Assembly: GCF_010882175.1 (NCBI RefSeq) | Contig: NZ_WKLH01000002.1 | Coordinates: 372,001 to 436,000 of the forward strand | Reading direction: 5' to 3' | DNA length: 64,000 bases | Source of the DNA: Mangrovibacterium lignilyticum | Lineage (GTDB): Bacteria > Bacteroidota > Bacteroidia > Bacteroidales > Prolixibacteraceae | Shown here: piece by piece, positions 36,255-45,753 of the stretch | How the letters are laid out: each line of letters starts with the position of its first letter | Numbering within the stretch: the stretch's first letter is position 1 | The notes under the pieces: generated by a model | What the model saw: only the letters and a program-made list of their open reading frames with translations | Database searches by the model: none | Told to the model about the DNA's origin: nothing | Position numbers and translations under genes: made by a program

Positions 36255-36733
36255 TGGATTATGTGCTAATTACGATTGGTTCGCTGATGATGATTGTCAG
36301 CATTGCGGGAGCAGTACTTCCGGTTTTACCCGGACCTCCGCTAAGTTATGCCGGGTTACTTTTGCTCCACTTCACCTCAAGATACCAGTTCAGTACGAAA
36401 TTTTTAATTCTTTGGGCAGTCATAGCGTTGGCTGTTTACCTGCTCGACCAGCTGATTCCCGCGTGGGGAACAAAGAAGTTCGGCGGAAGCAAACATGGAG
36501 TTTGGGGAAGTATTATCGGTCTGTTACTGGGAATTGTTTTTCTGGGACCTTTGGGGATAATCATTGGGCCATTTGTTGGAGCTGCTGTCGGTGAGCTATT
36601 AGCTGGAAAACGTTCCTCGCAAGCCTTAAGATCAGGGATCGGTTCTCTGATGGGATTTATGGCCGGAACCATTCTAAAGCTAGTTGTTTCGGGGATGATG
36701 TGCTGGTATTTTATTGAAAAGTTAATTTACTAG
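36254..36733 (+). CDS. DUF456 integral membrane protein
   Basis: The product has 159 residues with about four transmembrane helices. Glycine-rich helical hairpins (IAGAVLPVLPGPPLSYAG, then LGPLGIIIGPFVGAAVGELLAG) match DUF456, a widespread family of unknown function. The ATG shares its A with the stop of the CPBP protease gene, so the pair is co-translated and may act together in the membrane. The relationship is inferred from context only. Confidence 0.9.
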   Translation: MDYVLITIGSLMMIVSIAGAVLPVLPGPPLSYAGLLLLHFTSRYQFSTKFLILWAVIALAVYLLDQLIPAWGTKKFGGSKHGVWGSIIGLLLGIVFLGPLGIIIGPFVGAAVGELLAGKRSSQALRSGIGSLMGFMAGTILKLVVSGMMCWYFIEKLIY

Positions 36734-36850
36734 GCTCGTTTTCAATTTGTAACAGATTATGACAATCATTTTTCGCAGCTTCAGATCAAATTACAGTGAA
36801 AATGTATATTCTTGTCCTGAAAACAAAAACAATACAAGCTCCCAAACAAC

Positions 36851-37669
36851 ATGAAAACGTTTAAACAAAATTATCTTTTTTACCTCTTTCTGGCCGCTTT
36901 CACCTGTTTGCTAAACCTTTCAGCCGGAGCCTGGGGAAGTACAGGACACCGGGCTGTCGCTCAAATTGCCTGGGAACAGTTGACTCCGGAAAGTAAAAGC
37001 AAGATCAAAAGCATCCTCGGCGACGACTATTTACCATTTGTTGCCACCTGGGCCGATGATATTCGTTCCGAAAAAGACAATCCGCTTGGAACCGTGCCAC
37101 ACTATGTGAATATGGATTTTACCGACAGTTACGAGACAGCTAAAAAAAATGCTAACGGCGATATCGTAACCCTACTGAACGGCATGATCGACACGCTTAA
37201 TAATTCCACATCGACGAATGAGGAAAAAGCAACGGCCTTGAAGTTTATTATCCACCTTGTGGCCGACGTTCACCAACCCATGCACATTGGGTTAGCTGAA
37301 GATTTGGGTGGTAATACAGTTGAGGTAAAATGGTTTGAAGAGGTCTCAAACCTACACAAGGTATGGGACGAAAATATGATCGATTACAGCCGGTTGAGTT
37401 ATACCGAATTGGCCCGCTTTGCGGGAAAGCCCGCCGATGTAGATCTGCCCAAACTATTGGATAGTTCGATTGCAGACTGGGCCGATGAGTCTCACGAAAT
37501 TACCAAAACCATCTACAATCACTTAGGAATAAAATCATATAGCTACGCTTACTATTACCAGTTCTTCCCTGTTGTTCTGGAACAAATTCAAAAGGCCGGT
37601 TACCGCTTAGGAGATCTGTTAAACGAACTCATGCAGACACCAAAACAATCAAAATCTGCATCCTTATAA
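36851..37669 (+). CDS. Secreted S1/P1-type nuclease
   Basis: The product has 272 residues. A signal peptide (residues about 1-26) is cut so that the mature chain begins Trp-Gly-Ser-Thr-Gly-His (WGSTGHRAVAQIA); in S1/P1 nucleases the N-terminal Trp amine binds zinc. Other zinc ligands are visible in ATWADDIRSE, PHYVNMDF, FIIHLVADVHQPMHIG, DLGGNTVEVKWF and NLHKVWDENMI. It should cleave single-stranded DNA or RNA, or remove 3'-phosphates, outside the cytoplasm, perhaps to scavenge phosphate and nucleosides. It is a single gene. Confidence 0.95.
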   Translation: MKTFKQNYLFYLFLAAFTCLLNLSAGAWGSTGHRAVAQIAWEQLTPESKSKIKSILGDDYLPFVATWADDIRSEKDNPLGTVPHYVNMDFTDSYETAKKNANGDIVTLLNGMIDTLNNSTSTNEEKATALKFIIHLVADVHQPMHIGLAEDLGGNTVEVKWFEEVSNLHKVWDENMIDYSRLSYTELARFAGKPADVDLPKLLDSSIADWADESHEITKTIYNHLGIKSYSYAYYYQFFPVVLEQIQKAGYRLGDLLNELMQTPKQSKSASL

Positions 37670-37836
37670 GTCGAACCATTAATTATCGTCGATTATCAAC
37701 CAACGATTGTTCCGAGCTATAATAATTATTACTTTTAGCTTGATTTTATTTTAAGAATAAAATGTGCTTATTATTTTAAAACTGGTCATTGAAAGCTCAA
37801 GACAAACATTGCAATGACGTTTATAATCTGAAATTC

Positions 37837-38232
37837 ATGAAAAAATTCGCTACAGCAGCATTCGTATTCGCACTACTGTTCTCGTCCTGCAAAGATAAGC
37901 CTAAATCTTTACCGGCAGAAATGGTCAAACAACCGGTTAAAGACACAATTGCAACTCCTGTGCAAGCTGCACCTGTCGCACCAGCGCCCAAACCCGAAGA
38001 CAAATATTTCCTGATTGCCGGCAGTTTTCTGAAAGCAGACCTGGCAGAAGCTTATAAAACAGAGTTGGAGCACCAAGGCTATCAATCGCAGGTTGTACAG
38101 CGTAACTGGGGGCCTAATAGCGAATATTTTCGCGTAGCATACAAAGCATTTCACGATAAAAGCGCTGCTTACAACGAACTGAACATAGCCATCAATGAAG
38201 AAGGCAAAACTGTCTGGTTGCTCGTCAAATAA
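37837..38232 (+). CDS. SPOR-domain lipoprotein
   Basis: From the ATG at 37837 the product has 131 residues; a longer frame from 37789 would place extra residues before the signal peptide. The signal peptide ends in the lipobox LFSSC near residue 16. A Pro/Ala-rich linker (about 30-55) leads to a C-terminal SPOR domain (KYFLIAGSFLKADLAEAYK, then NSEYFRVAYKAF). SPOR domains bind glycan strands lacking stem peptides, concentrating at division sites, so a role in the cell envelope at septation is likely. It is monocistronic with its own terminator. Confidence 0.88.
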   Translation: MKKFATAAFVFALLFSSCKDKPKSLPAEMVKQPVKDTIATPVQAAPVAPAPKPEDKYFLIAGSFLKADLAEAYKTELEHQGYQSQVVQRNWGPNSEYFRVAYKAFHDKSAAYNELNIAINEEGKTVWLLVK

Positions 38233-38256
38233 GCAAACAACTCCATCACATTATAC

Positions 38257-38281
38257 AAGAGGCCTAACCGGCCTCTTTTTT
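38257..38281 (+). terminator. Rho-independent terminator of the SPOR lipoprotein gene
   Basis: AAGAGGCC (38257-38264) pairs with GGCCTCTT (38270-38277), with T at 38276-38281. Confidence 0.92.
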
Positions 38282-38512
38282 ATTTTCTAAAAAAGGCAAT
38301 CGCTTAATTCCTAATTTCAGTTCACTAACACTTCCCCCAACGCAGGTCATTTTCCGGGTCTACAGATCATGCTTGTATCGTTTTAACGCAGGCAGAAGTC
38401 GACAAAAATCGCGTCCTACCTGCTACAATAAGCAGAATTTCAGGAAAATTACGGATTGAACGTACTCTTTCTTATCCTTAATTTGAACACAAAAACCTAA
38501 AAATCAATAATC

Positions 38513-38974
38513 ATGAAAAAAATTCTTGTTCTATTGCTTGGCTTCATTTTTATTGCTGTAGGATGTAATAAGAATGATGATTTTGTGAATGACGCCACTC
38601 AATCCACCTTAAAATCGGCCGACACAAAAACCTACCAGTGGAAAACTGAAAGCGGATACTTCACTCCACTAATTTGTGATGGTGAAATGATTGATTACCT
38701 GGAAGGGGACATTACAGCGCATTTTCGCTGGCATATTTTGGCTAATGAAGACAAATGGGTTTTGGTCAATTTTGAAGGAGAACTTACCAGCCAGATGACC
38801 GGCGAAACCTTTAAAATAAAGGAAAAAGACCGGATTAAATTTGAAGAGGGTATGATGGATAACTATACAATTCACTGGAATATTATGGGTGATATGGGGA
38901 ACCACTATGTTGGGAGTGGCTATGTTGCTCTTGATACATGGGAAGTTGTTGCGGAGAAGTCGTTATGCCCATAG
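38513..38974 (+). CDS. Lipoprotein of unknown function
   Basis: The product has 153 residues. A signal peptide ends in the lipobox IAVGC near residue 18. The mature protein is beta-rich, with alternating segments such as GDITAHFRWHI, WVLVNFEGELTSQM and HYVGSGYVALDTW that suggest a single beta-sandwich or barrel domain. Two further cysteines occur, in LICDGE and at the end (KSLCP). It has its own terminator and stands between unrelated genes. I do not recognise the family. Confidence 0.72.
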   Translation: MKKILVLLLGFIFIAVGCNKNDDFVNDATQSTLKSADTKTYQWKTESGYFTPLICDGEMIDYLEGDITAHFRWHILANEDKWVLVNFEGELTSQMTGETFKIKEKDRIKFEEGMMDNYTIHWNIMGDMGNHYVGSGYVALDTWEVVAEKSLCP

Positions 38975-39000
38975 GCAAACTGGGATAAATAGAGCTGGTT

Positions 39001-39044
39001 AAAGCGGGATTAGATCTCTAGAGATATATTTTCCCGCTTTTATT
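39001..39044 (+). terminator. Rho-independent terminator of the unknown lipoprotein gene
   Basis: AAAGCGGGA (39001-39009) pairs with TCCCGCTTT (39032-39040). The loop can itself fold through AGATCTCTAGAGAT. The final T tract is broken by an A (TTTTATTTT). Confidence 0.75.
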
Positions 39045-39166
39045 TTGACCAAAAGATCAAATAGGTTCTTTTTTTTCCTTTTATGTTACAAAAAACAACT
39101 GTTTTAGAATATAAACCATTAATCTTTTTGAGCAGCAAAAATGTTATAAATTAAAAAAGTGAATCT

Positions 39167-39637
39167 ATGGAATTAAATAAAGAGAGAGTAATGCGCGAAA
39201 TATTTGAGGAATTTAAGAAAATGGATGCCTTTAAAACGCGTTTCAAAAATGATTTTTATGCGGCATTCAGCTCGGCAATCACTGATATTTATCAAGTACA
39301 GGAAACCGACGAATTAATCGAATTTATTGATGCAATGGCAGAAGAAGCCTTACGCCTTTCAAACGCGGTAGTCGAGAAAGACCGTACTTACCCCGAATAC
39401 CGTCAGGAAATGGAATTGAAATCTTTTTCGGTCCTGCTGGCAAAGCAGACTATTTCTTCGGACCAGACAGTTGAAATTCAGAAGGTAAAATACGAATTAA
39501 ACAAAATCTTGCTGAAATACTTCCCGGCTATTTTTGAGCTGTCGTCTTTTGGATATCGATTGCTCGACCGGAACGTGCAATATTTTGCTCACCAGTTCAC
39601 CAATGCTGTTCGTCGCGAAGCTAATAAAACGACCTGA
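39167..39637 (+). CDS. Unknown helical cytoplasmic protein
   Basis: The product has 156 residues, has no signal peptide or cysteine, and is rich in Glu, Lys and Phe, with predicted helices throughout (ERVMREIFEEFKKMDAFKTRF, then DELIEFIDAMAEEALRL). The ATG follows an AT-rich leader. It is a single gene and I do not recognise the family. Confidence 0.65.
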   Translation: MELNKERVMREIFEEFKKMDAFKTRFKNDFYAAFSSAITDIYQVQETDELIEFIDAMAEEALRLSNAVVEKDRTYPEYRQEMELKSFSVLLAKQTISSDQTVEIQKVKYELNKILLKYFPAIFELSSFGYRLLDRNVQYFAHQFTNAVRREANKTT

Positions 39638-39825
39638 TGTATTTTATGTGCTCTACGTCCCTTTAGGCAATAAGTTTTTGCTCTAAATGCAATGAATATT
39701 TGCAGTATTGTAAGGCTAAGTCTGCTGCGTCTATTGTTATTCAAAACAGATCGCACCACCGTTCTCCCAAATAACTTCCGGATCTCTGAATTTCAGTTTT
39801 TCAACAAGATGCCTCTTCCCTCTTA

Positions 39826-40047
39826 TTACAAAAAACCGTATGCTATAGAAGCTGCAATAATGCCAGCCAAAGTAAGCCAGGCATACGGACTCGCAAAATT
39901 CAACGTTAACCCCATATTCGGATTATACTTCGGGACGACCAAACGTGGATCTCTCCGGTTGTGATAAAAAGGGCCAACCCAGTTACCCGGATCTTTACTC
40001 ATTCGGTCTAAGATTTCCTTTTCCAGTTTAATTTTCATTTCAGTCAT
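39826..40047 (-). CDS. DUF5808-like small membrane protein
   Basis: The product has 73 residues; an ATG three codons in is an alternative start. The soluble half has DRMSKDPGNWVGPFYHNRRD and PRLVVPKYNPNMGLTLNFA, matching what I recall of DUF5808, where a short W-x-G-x-F-Y-x-N-x-x-D-P-R segment precedes a transmembrane helix. The C-terminal 20 residues (YAWLTLAGIIAASIAYGF) form one membrane helix. Function is unknown. It is convergent with the preceding unknown gene. Confidence 0.72.
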   Translation of the reverse strand: MTEMKIKLEKEILDRMSKDPGNWVGPFYHNRRDPRLVVPKYNPNMGLTLNFASPYAWLTLAGIIAASIAYGFL

Positions 40048-40319
40048 TTTTAAATCAGAATATACGCGCTACCCGTTTAGAACGATCGTTTAATTGGTTC
40101 GCAATTATAAATGTAATAAAACTACTTCAAAAAACATTTCTACAAACCATAGTTTTTATTAGTTATTAGATTGAATTCCCATTTCAATCCTAATCGGCGA
40201 TCCTGCAACGAAGAAAAAATGAAGCTTAAAAACTGGATGAAAGAGACGACCTGCTTCTGTTTCGCGTTTCATTTGTTGCTTTTATTCCTTAAATTGAAGT
40301 GCAAATTAATCCTTCAAGC

Positions 40320-41966
40320 ATGAAATTTTCCAAACTTATTTTCACGATCATTACGGGATTATTCATCTCATGTAGTCATTCCTCTAAAATGAAAGTTGAT
40401 TTAATCGTTTCCAATACGCAGGCCTATCTGGTTGATGCGGATTTCTCGACCGCCAATTGCCTGATTATTAATGACGGCAAAATTGTAGCAGCCGGCGACT
40501 TCGATGAATTGGCCGAAAGGTATGAGTCGGCCCAAATGCTTGACGCCAAAGGCGCTTTCATCTATCCCGGTTTTCACGATGCCCATTGTCATTTCTTCAG
40601 TTACGGGGTAAACTGCATGAAATATGCCGACCTAACCGGCACCAAAAATCCGGAAGAAATATATGAGCGGATAAAAGCACACTACGCGCAATACGGCGGT
40701 GATTGGGTTCTGGGAAGCGGCTGGGATCAGAATGACTGGGACGAAATCGGCTTTCCGGATAACTCAAGGCTGAATGAACTGTTCCCTGATGTGCCGGTCT
40801 TTCTGGAACGGATCGACGGGCATGCGGGTTGGTGTAATTCAAAAGCATTGGAACTGGCTGAAATTAGTTCTACGACGAAGGTTGAAGGTGGAGAAATTTT
40901 ACTAAAAGACGGTCAGCCTACGGGGATACTAATAGACCGAGCTGCTATTTCAGTGGCACAGCTAATTCCAAATTTAACCAAAGCAGAAAACGAAAAATCG
41001 CTTCAACTGGCACAAGCAAATTGTTTTGCAGTCGGATTAACCTCTGTTACCGACTGCGGGCTTGACAAAGATATTATTCTACTGATGGATGAGATGCAAC
41101 AAGCAGGAAGACTGAAAATGCGGGTAAATGCAATGATTTCGCCTACAGAAGAAAACCTGGATTATTTCATGAAGCAGAGAGAATACAAAACTGACTACTT
41201 GCATGTGAATACCGTTAAGTTATACGCTGATGGGGCTCTAGGTTCACGCGGAGCGCTGCTAATTGAGGATTATTCGGATGATCCCGGCAATCACGGGCTA
41301 CATCTTAGCTCCGAAGAGTCGATCAAAGAAATTTGTAAACTGGCATTTGAAAACAATTACCAGGTTGCGACACATGCCATCGGCGATGCCGGAAACCGCG
41401 AAGTACTGGATATTTATTCTGCCCTGCTTAAAGGCAAAAATGATCGACGCTGGCGAATAGAGCATGCGCAGGTGTTTCATCCGGACGATTTTGATCGTTT
41501 AGCTGCCTTTTCGGTCATTCCTTCGGTTCAGGCAACACACTGTACGTCCGACATGTATTGGGCCGTTGATCGGCTTGGAGAGGACCGATTGAAAGGTGCC
41601 TATGCCTACGAACAATTATTACAGCAAAACGGATGGCTACCAAACGGGACCGACTTTCCGGTGGAGAACATCAACCCAATGTATACATTTTGTGCTTCGG
41701 TTTTCAGGCAGGATGCAAATGATTTTCCAGAAGGTGGTTTTCAAATTGAAAATGCTTTGTCCAGGCAAGAAACCTTGCGTTCCATGACCATATGGGCTGC
41801 TAAAGCCGGTTTTGAAGAAGAAGAAAAAGGGTGTTTAGAACCGGGCAAATGGGCGGACTTTGTATTAATGGATATTGATTTGATGACCGCCAGCCGGAAG
41901 CAAATTCATGAAGCCAAAATATTGAAAACCTATTCGTCGGGAGAATTAGTTTATAGCGCCAAATAA
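40320..41966 (+). CDS. YtcJ-like amidohydrolase, lipoprotein form
   Basis: The preferred ATG is at 40320 (548 residues), because it begins a signal peptide ending in the lipobox FISC; an upstream in-frame start at 40299 would add seven residues before it. The enzyme domain has a composite-domain start (DLIVSNTQAYLVDADF), the metal box HDAHCHFF, DGHAGWCNSKALELA, YADGALGSRGALL, ATHAIGDAGNREV and IEHAQVFHP, the order seen in YtcJ/amidohydrolase-3 proteins. It should be a metal-dependent hydrolase with a TIM-barrel fold, anchored outside the inner membrane. The substrate is unknown. It is convergent with the fucose regulator, 19 bp away. Confidence 0.9.
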   Translation: MKFSKLIFTIITGLFISCSHSSKMKVDLIVSNTQAYLVDADFSTANCLIINDGKIVAAGDFDELAERYESAQMLDAKGAFIYPGFHDAHCHFFSYGVNCMKYADLTGTKNPEEIYERIKAHYAQYGGDWVLGSGWDQNDWDEIGFPDNSRLNELFPDVPVFLERIDGHAGWCNSKALELAEISSTTKVEGGEILLKDGQPTGILIDRAAISVAQLIPNLTKAENEKSLQLAQANCFAVGLTSVTDCGLDKDIILLMDEMQQAGRLKMRVNAMISPTEENLDYFMKQREYKTDYLHVNTVKLYADGALGSRGALLIEDYSDDPGNHGLHLSSEESIKEICKLAFENNYQVATHAIGDAGNREVLDIYSALLKGKNDRRWRIEHAQVFHPDDFDRLAAFSVIPSVQATHCTSDMYWAVDRLGEDRLKGAYAYEQLLQQNGWLPNGTDFPVENINPMYTFCASVFRQDANDFPEGGFQIENALSRQETLRSMTIWAAKAGFEEEEKGCLEPGKWADFVLMDIDLMTASRKQIHEAKILKTYSSGELVYSAK

Positions 41967-41985
41967 GGCTTCTAATTCAACCGAT

Positions 41986-42978
41986 TTACAATGATCCGCG
42001 AAGAATTAGCTTCGGAGGAAGTGTCTCAAAGATCTTCTCTTTCGACTCAACAAAACGGGCCGCTTTAGCTCCCATTTCAGAAAAGTCAACCGAGATCACA
42101 GTAATGCCATCGCCCACCAGTTCTTTCAGAGGTGAATCGTTATAGGCAATCAAACCAACATCTTTTCCAAGCTGAAGGCCTTGTTTCTTACAGCTTTTAA
42201 CAATGTAAACCAAGTCCTCTTCTTTAATGACAAAATAAGCTTGACCAACCTGAACTAATTGATCCGTTAACCGATCTATAATACTGTGGGTAATCGAGTT
42301 ATTTTCACAAAATGAAATAAATGAATCGATAAATTCGACCGGATGAGGTGTCGTTTGGGGGAAGACCAGGTTAAACTGGTTGTAAGTTGAAATGCGCTCG
42401 GCAACTTCCTGCAAACAGGCAACCGGACCTTCTGCGAAATCCTGCGTCAACGTTGAAATATCAGTACTATCAGGCGTTCCCATATCCAAAATCAATAGTT
42501 TATTGGGATCAATTTTGCGTACCACCTCTTCCATCCGGTGATGCTTGATGTTCATCACAATATACATGCTGTACCTCCCCAGACTATTTTGAATTAACTG
42601 CTCAAACACATCTGGGTTGTAATGATGAAAAAGTAGATCAACCACATAGTTTTCAGGCAAATTATTGCGAAAATTGCTGTATAGTTGTTCTTTAAAGGCA
42701 CTAAAGTCGTCGAGCAGCATCATCACCTTAAACGAAACTGAATTCACAAAATACCCTTTAGTCGGCGTTGATGAAATAATACTGCGTTGCTTTAATAGGC
42801 TGTAAGCTTTAAAAATCGTGTCGCGCGATAAGCCGCTGGATTTACTCAACTGGTTAACGGAAGGTAAAAAGTCACCTTCTTTTAAGTCGCCGTTGCTAAT
42901 TGCCTCGTTGATGGCATGTAACAACTGCTGAATTTTAGTTTGAGCCGAAGCTTTGTTAATTGAAAATTGAAAACTCAT
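41986..42978 (-). CDS. GntR-type regulator with sugar-binding domain, probable fucose regulator
   Basis: The product has 330 residues. The N-terminal winged helix of GntR type (about 10-75) has EAISNGDLKEGDFLPSVNQL and SGLSRDTIFKAYSLLK. The C-terminal part (about 95-330) resembles a LacI-type periplasmic-binding fold with LGKDVGLIAYNDSPLKELV and TVISVDFSEMGAKAARFV. This combination occurs in Bacteroidota sugar regulators such as the fucose regulator FucR of Bacteroides. It lies 259 bp after fucP in the same direction, with a terminator directly before its start codon. By context it should respond to L-fucose, fuculose or a phosphorylated product. Confidence 0.85.
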   Translation of the reverse strand: MSFQFSINKASAQTKIQQLLHAINEAISNGDLKEGDFLPSVNQLSKSSGLSRDTIFKAYSLLKQRSIISSTPTKGYFVNSVSFKVMMLLDDFSAFKEQLYSNFRNNLPENYVVDLLFHHYNPDVFEQLIQNSLGRYSMYIVMNIKHHRMEEVVRKIDPNKLLILDMGTPDSTDISTLTQDFAEGPVACLQEVAERISTYNQFNLVFPQTTPHPVEFIDSFISFCENNSITHSIIDRLTDQLVQVGQAYFVIKEEDLVYIVKSCKKQGLQLGKDVGLIAYNDSPLKELVGDGITVISVDFSEMGAKAARFVESKEKIFETLPPKLILRGSL

Positions 42979-42995
42979 AGTTCACATTCGCGTAC

Positions 42996-43027
42996 AAAAA
43001 AGCCTGAATTGCCACTGCAATTCAGGC
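42996..43027 (-). terminator. Rho-independent terminator between fucP and the regulator gene
   Basis: An 11-bp perfect stem GCCTGAATTGC / GCAATTCAGGC (43002-43012 with 43017-43027) is followed on the minus strand by six T. The T tract ends only 17 bp before the regulator's ATG at 42978, so it ends the fuc transcript or acts in the regulator leader. Confidence 0.9.
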
Positions 43028-43237
43028 CTATAAACCCAACAACTTATCTGAATATAGTAGAAAAGCATTAACATCCGAGATTGGATATTAATTGAAGTTT
43101 TCATAAAGCAACCGGTAAAGGCTGCCATTATATTCGCTTCAAAAATAGCAATTCTGCCCGAATTACCACTAACTTCTGTCAAAGCTTTTCCTAAAAAACA
43201 ATTTAATCTCATCCTTGAATCAGTTCGTTTTATGAAC

Positions 43238-44548
43238 CTAATCTGCATAATAGTGAATCGTAAAGGTGCGATAGCCATAAATGCCGATTATGACAAAACA
43301 AATGAGCGGTATCACAAACGAAATATTCACTGCAGGCAGGTTAAACAAGGTTTCCTGATCGATAACATATGCTTGAATCTTTGGCAGGAAAGTACCACCA
43401 ACGATAGACATGATTAATCCTGCAGCACCAAATTTGGCATCCTCGCCCATGCCGCGCAACGCAATTCCGTAGATCGTTGGAAACATAAGCGACATACAAG
43501 CCGAAATTCCAACCAGACAGTATAATCCCCAAATATCCTGAAACAGGATGGTTCCTGCAGACAGGCCTATCGCTCCAACGGATAAGATCATCAGCAAGCG
43601 CCCCGGACGAATATATTTAAGCAAAAAGGTACAAACGAATCGTGCTACCAAAAAGCTACCCATCGCAAAAATATTATGCATTTGAGCCTTTTGTGCAGCT
43701 TCTCCGGCACTCATCCCAAACTGCTCCATGAAAATTCGCTGTCCGTATTGCACGATGAAAGTCCAACACATGATTTGCGCCCCTACATAAAAAAGTTGAG
43801 CTACAACTCCTTCGTAATAACGCGGCACTTTCATCAGGTTTTTCAATGCTCCGATAAGATTCAAATCATGCGAAGACTCCTCGTTCCTTGGCATTTTAGC
43901 AAATAGGATGACAAGAAATACCGCGATGATAACACCCCCGATAGCGACATAAGGCGAACTCAAAATATCGAGATCGTGCGTTTTCAACGCATCAAATTGT
44001 TCGGGTGACAGCAAAACCCGTTCATCGGCTCCCCGAGGATCGAGACGAGCCTGAATCAACGTTTTAGCGACAAACATTCCAGTCAGAGAGCCCATCGGGT
44101 TGAACGCCTGCGCCAGGTTCAACCGGCGGGTAGCTGTGCTGTCGGGTCCCATAAACAGAATATAAGGATTGGCACTTGTCTCTAAAAAAGAAAGGCCGCA
44201 GGTCATCACAAAATAGGCAACCAAGAAGGGATAATACATGCCGATAGCATTGGCCGGGATAAACAGCAAAGCACCAGTGGCATAAAGCCCTAGCCCCATC
44301 AGAATACCTGCTTTATAGGAATATTTACGAATGAAAAAGGCAGCTGGGAAGGCCATCGCCCCGTAGCCACCGTAAAATACAACTTGCACCCAGGTTCCTC
44401 CACCAACCCCCATATTGAAAATACGGGAAAAGGCTTCCACCATCGGATTGGTAATATCATTGGCGAAGCCCCACAAGGCAAAGCAACTGGTAATTAAAAC
44501 AAACGGAATGATGTATTCCGTCGGTACAACTCTTTGTTTGGTTTTCAC
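43238..44548 (-). CDS. fucP: L-fucose:H+ symporter
   Basis: This is a major facilitator superfamily protein of 436 residues with twelve transmembrane helices that imports L-fucose with protons. FucP-family features include CFALWGFANDITNPMVEAF in helix 1, where the acidic residue corresponds to the proton-coupling Asp of E. coli FucP, GLSFLETSANPYIL with the second acidic position, and NPMGSLTGMF. Neighbours are an L-fucose isomerase and a mutarotase-like protein, which supports fucose as substrate over other sugars of the FHS family. It lies 36 bp after the DUF6786 gene and is followed by a terminator. Confidence 0.93.
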   Translation of the reverse strand: MKTKQRVVPTEYIIPFVLITSCFALWGFANDITNPMVEAFSRIFNMGVGGGTWVQVVFYGGYGAMAFPAAFFIRKYSYKAGILMGLGLYATGALLFIPANAIGMYYPFLVAYFVMTCGLSFLETSANPYILFMGPDSTATRRLNLAQAFNPMGSLTGMFVAKTLIQARLDPRGADERVLLSPEQFDALKTHDLDILSSPYVAIGGVIIAVFLVILFAKMPRNEESSHDLNLIGALKNLMKVPRYYEGVVAQLFYVGAQIMCWTFIVQYGQRIFMEQFGMSAGEAAQKAQMHNIFAMGSFLVARFVCTFLLKYIRPGRLLMILSVGAIGLSAGTILFQDIWGLYCLVGISACMSLMFPTIYGIALRGMGEDAKFGAAGLIMSIVGGTFLPKIQAYVIDQETLFNLPAVNISFVIPLICFVIIGIYGYRTFTIHYYAD

Positions 44549-44584
44549 GATTGGTTTTGTTTGTTTAGTTATTTGGTTTGAATA

Positions 44585-45727
44585 TCAATCAAAGGCATCT
44601 TTTAAAGTCAGTAATGAAACACCCAGCACCGTTTTAGCAATCTCATTTAAGTCGGATTCAGTTCCTTCAAAATGATAGGTCCGCTGGATGTGAATATGGC
44701 TCTCCCCTGGCTTCAACTGAAGCGCCTCTGAAGAGGACTCCAGCTCGTAAAAAGGCCCAAGTTGCGAGCCATTCGCTAAAGGACCGTCATTGTAGGCATT
44801 GATTAGATCCCCCTTAAAAGGCTCCGTTTGCACTTCTTCCCAAGCCGAATTGACATAGTCAGTGGCATAAGGATTAAGGGTCGTCTCAAGAATAGTCAGT
44901 CGCATATTTTGGTGGTCGTAACTCCCCAGAAAGCGCTTGGCACGCGCTGGAGGAATACCAATTTTACTCCGGCACTGACCATCGGCTTTCAACAGGATAT
45001 AATCATCTAGGATTTTAATACGATCAGACGGAATTTCGCCAAAATAGTCCGATTTGACTACCGGTCTTTCCCCATCCGGGTTAAATGGCACGATAATTAC
45101 AACATCCGGTGAAGGATTGTACATCGATAACATCCATATTGATGGTAAACCATCGACCTTACTCCACGCATTATTCCCTGTATTTTTAACCTGGTTCAAC
45201 GATTCATAAGCAACAGACTTCACCGATGAACCGGGTTGATGATTCAAAACAAAGGAAATTTCGTCGGGCATAATAATACCTACACGGCGGGTTACAGCCA
45301 AGTAAAATTCGGTTCCCGAATAGTTTTTCAAACTAAATTCTTTGTATAAAGTTGCCAGTTCCGGCATCACTTCCTGTACTTCCCAAGGCATGGTATCAAT
45401 CGCTTGCGGAACTTTCCAGTTATCCATTGTCAAAGGCTTTCCTTTTTCAAAATAAAAAGAAAACTGACCACCTTCGGGACCAAGCCAGAAGCGCTCTTCG
45501 CCGCCAAAAGCATTAAATTGTTTCGAACGTTCCTCCGTGCTAATCAGCTCGTGATTTACCCATCCAAAAGAATAACCGCCTTTGCCGGAAGTGCTACTGG
45601 TCATAACCCTTCCCTGCAAATCGGGAGCAACTATAACGCGCGACTCTTCACCGACCAGTTCAATTACCGTTTGGCTTTTTTGAAGACACTCCAGGTCGAA
45701 TCCGTATTGTCCTTTTTTAAATGACAT
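44585..45727 (-). CDS. DUF6786-like protein, galactose-mutarotase-like
   Basis: The product has 380 residues without a signal peptide. VIVAPDLQGRVMTSSTSG and FGGEERFWLGPEGGQF match what I recall of DUF6786, a Bacteroidota family. The beta-rich pattern with a late conserved His-containing segment (ESHIHIQRTYHF) suggests a galactose-mutarotase-like beta-sandwich. It lies in the operon between fucI and fucP, so it may interconvert fucose anomers in place of FucU. That role is inferred from context and fold impression. The family assignment is tentative. Confidence 0.7.
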   Translation of the reverse strand: MSFKKGQYGFDLECLQKSQTVIELVGEESRVIVAPDLQGRVMTSSTSGKGGYSFGWVNHELISTEERSKQFNAFGGEERFWLGPEGGQFSFYFEKGKPLTMDNWKVPQAIDTMPWEVQEVMPELATLYKEFSLKNYSGTEFYLAVTRRVGIIMPDEISFVLNHQPGSSVKSVAYESLNQVKNTGNNAWSKVDGLPSIWMLSMYNPSPDVVIIVPFNPDGERPVVKSDYFGEIPSDRIKILDDYILLKADGQCRSKIGIPPARAKRFLGSYDHQNMRLTILETTLNPYATDYVNSAWEEVQTEPFKGDLINAYNDGPLANGSQLGPFYELESSSEALQLKPGESHIHIQRTYHFEGTESDLNEIAKTVLGVSLLTLKDAFD

Positions 45728-45753
45728 GTCGTAGAATTAAATCAAATTAGAAA

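Noticed and set aside
42982-43278. Minus-strand open frame of 98 codons between fucP and the regulator
   Set aside because: It runs through the terminator hairpin and overlaps the fucP end; its composition is not protein-like.
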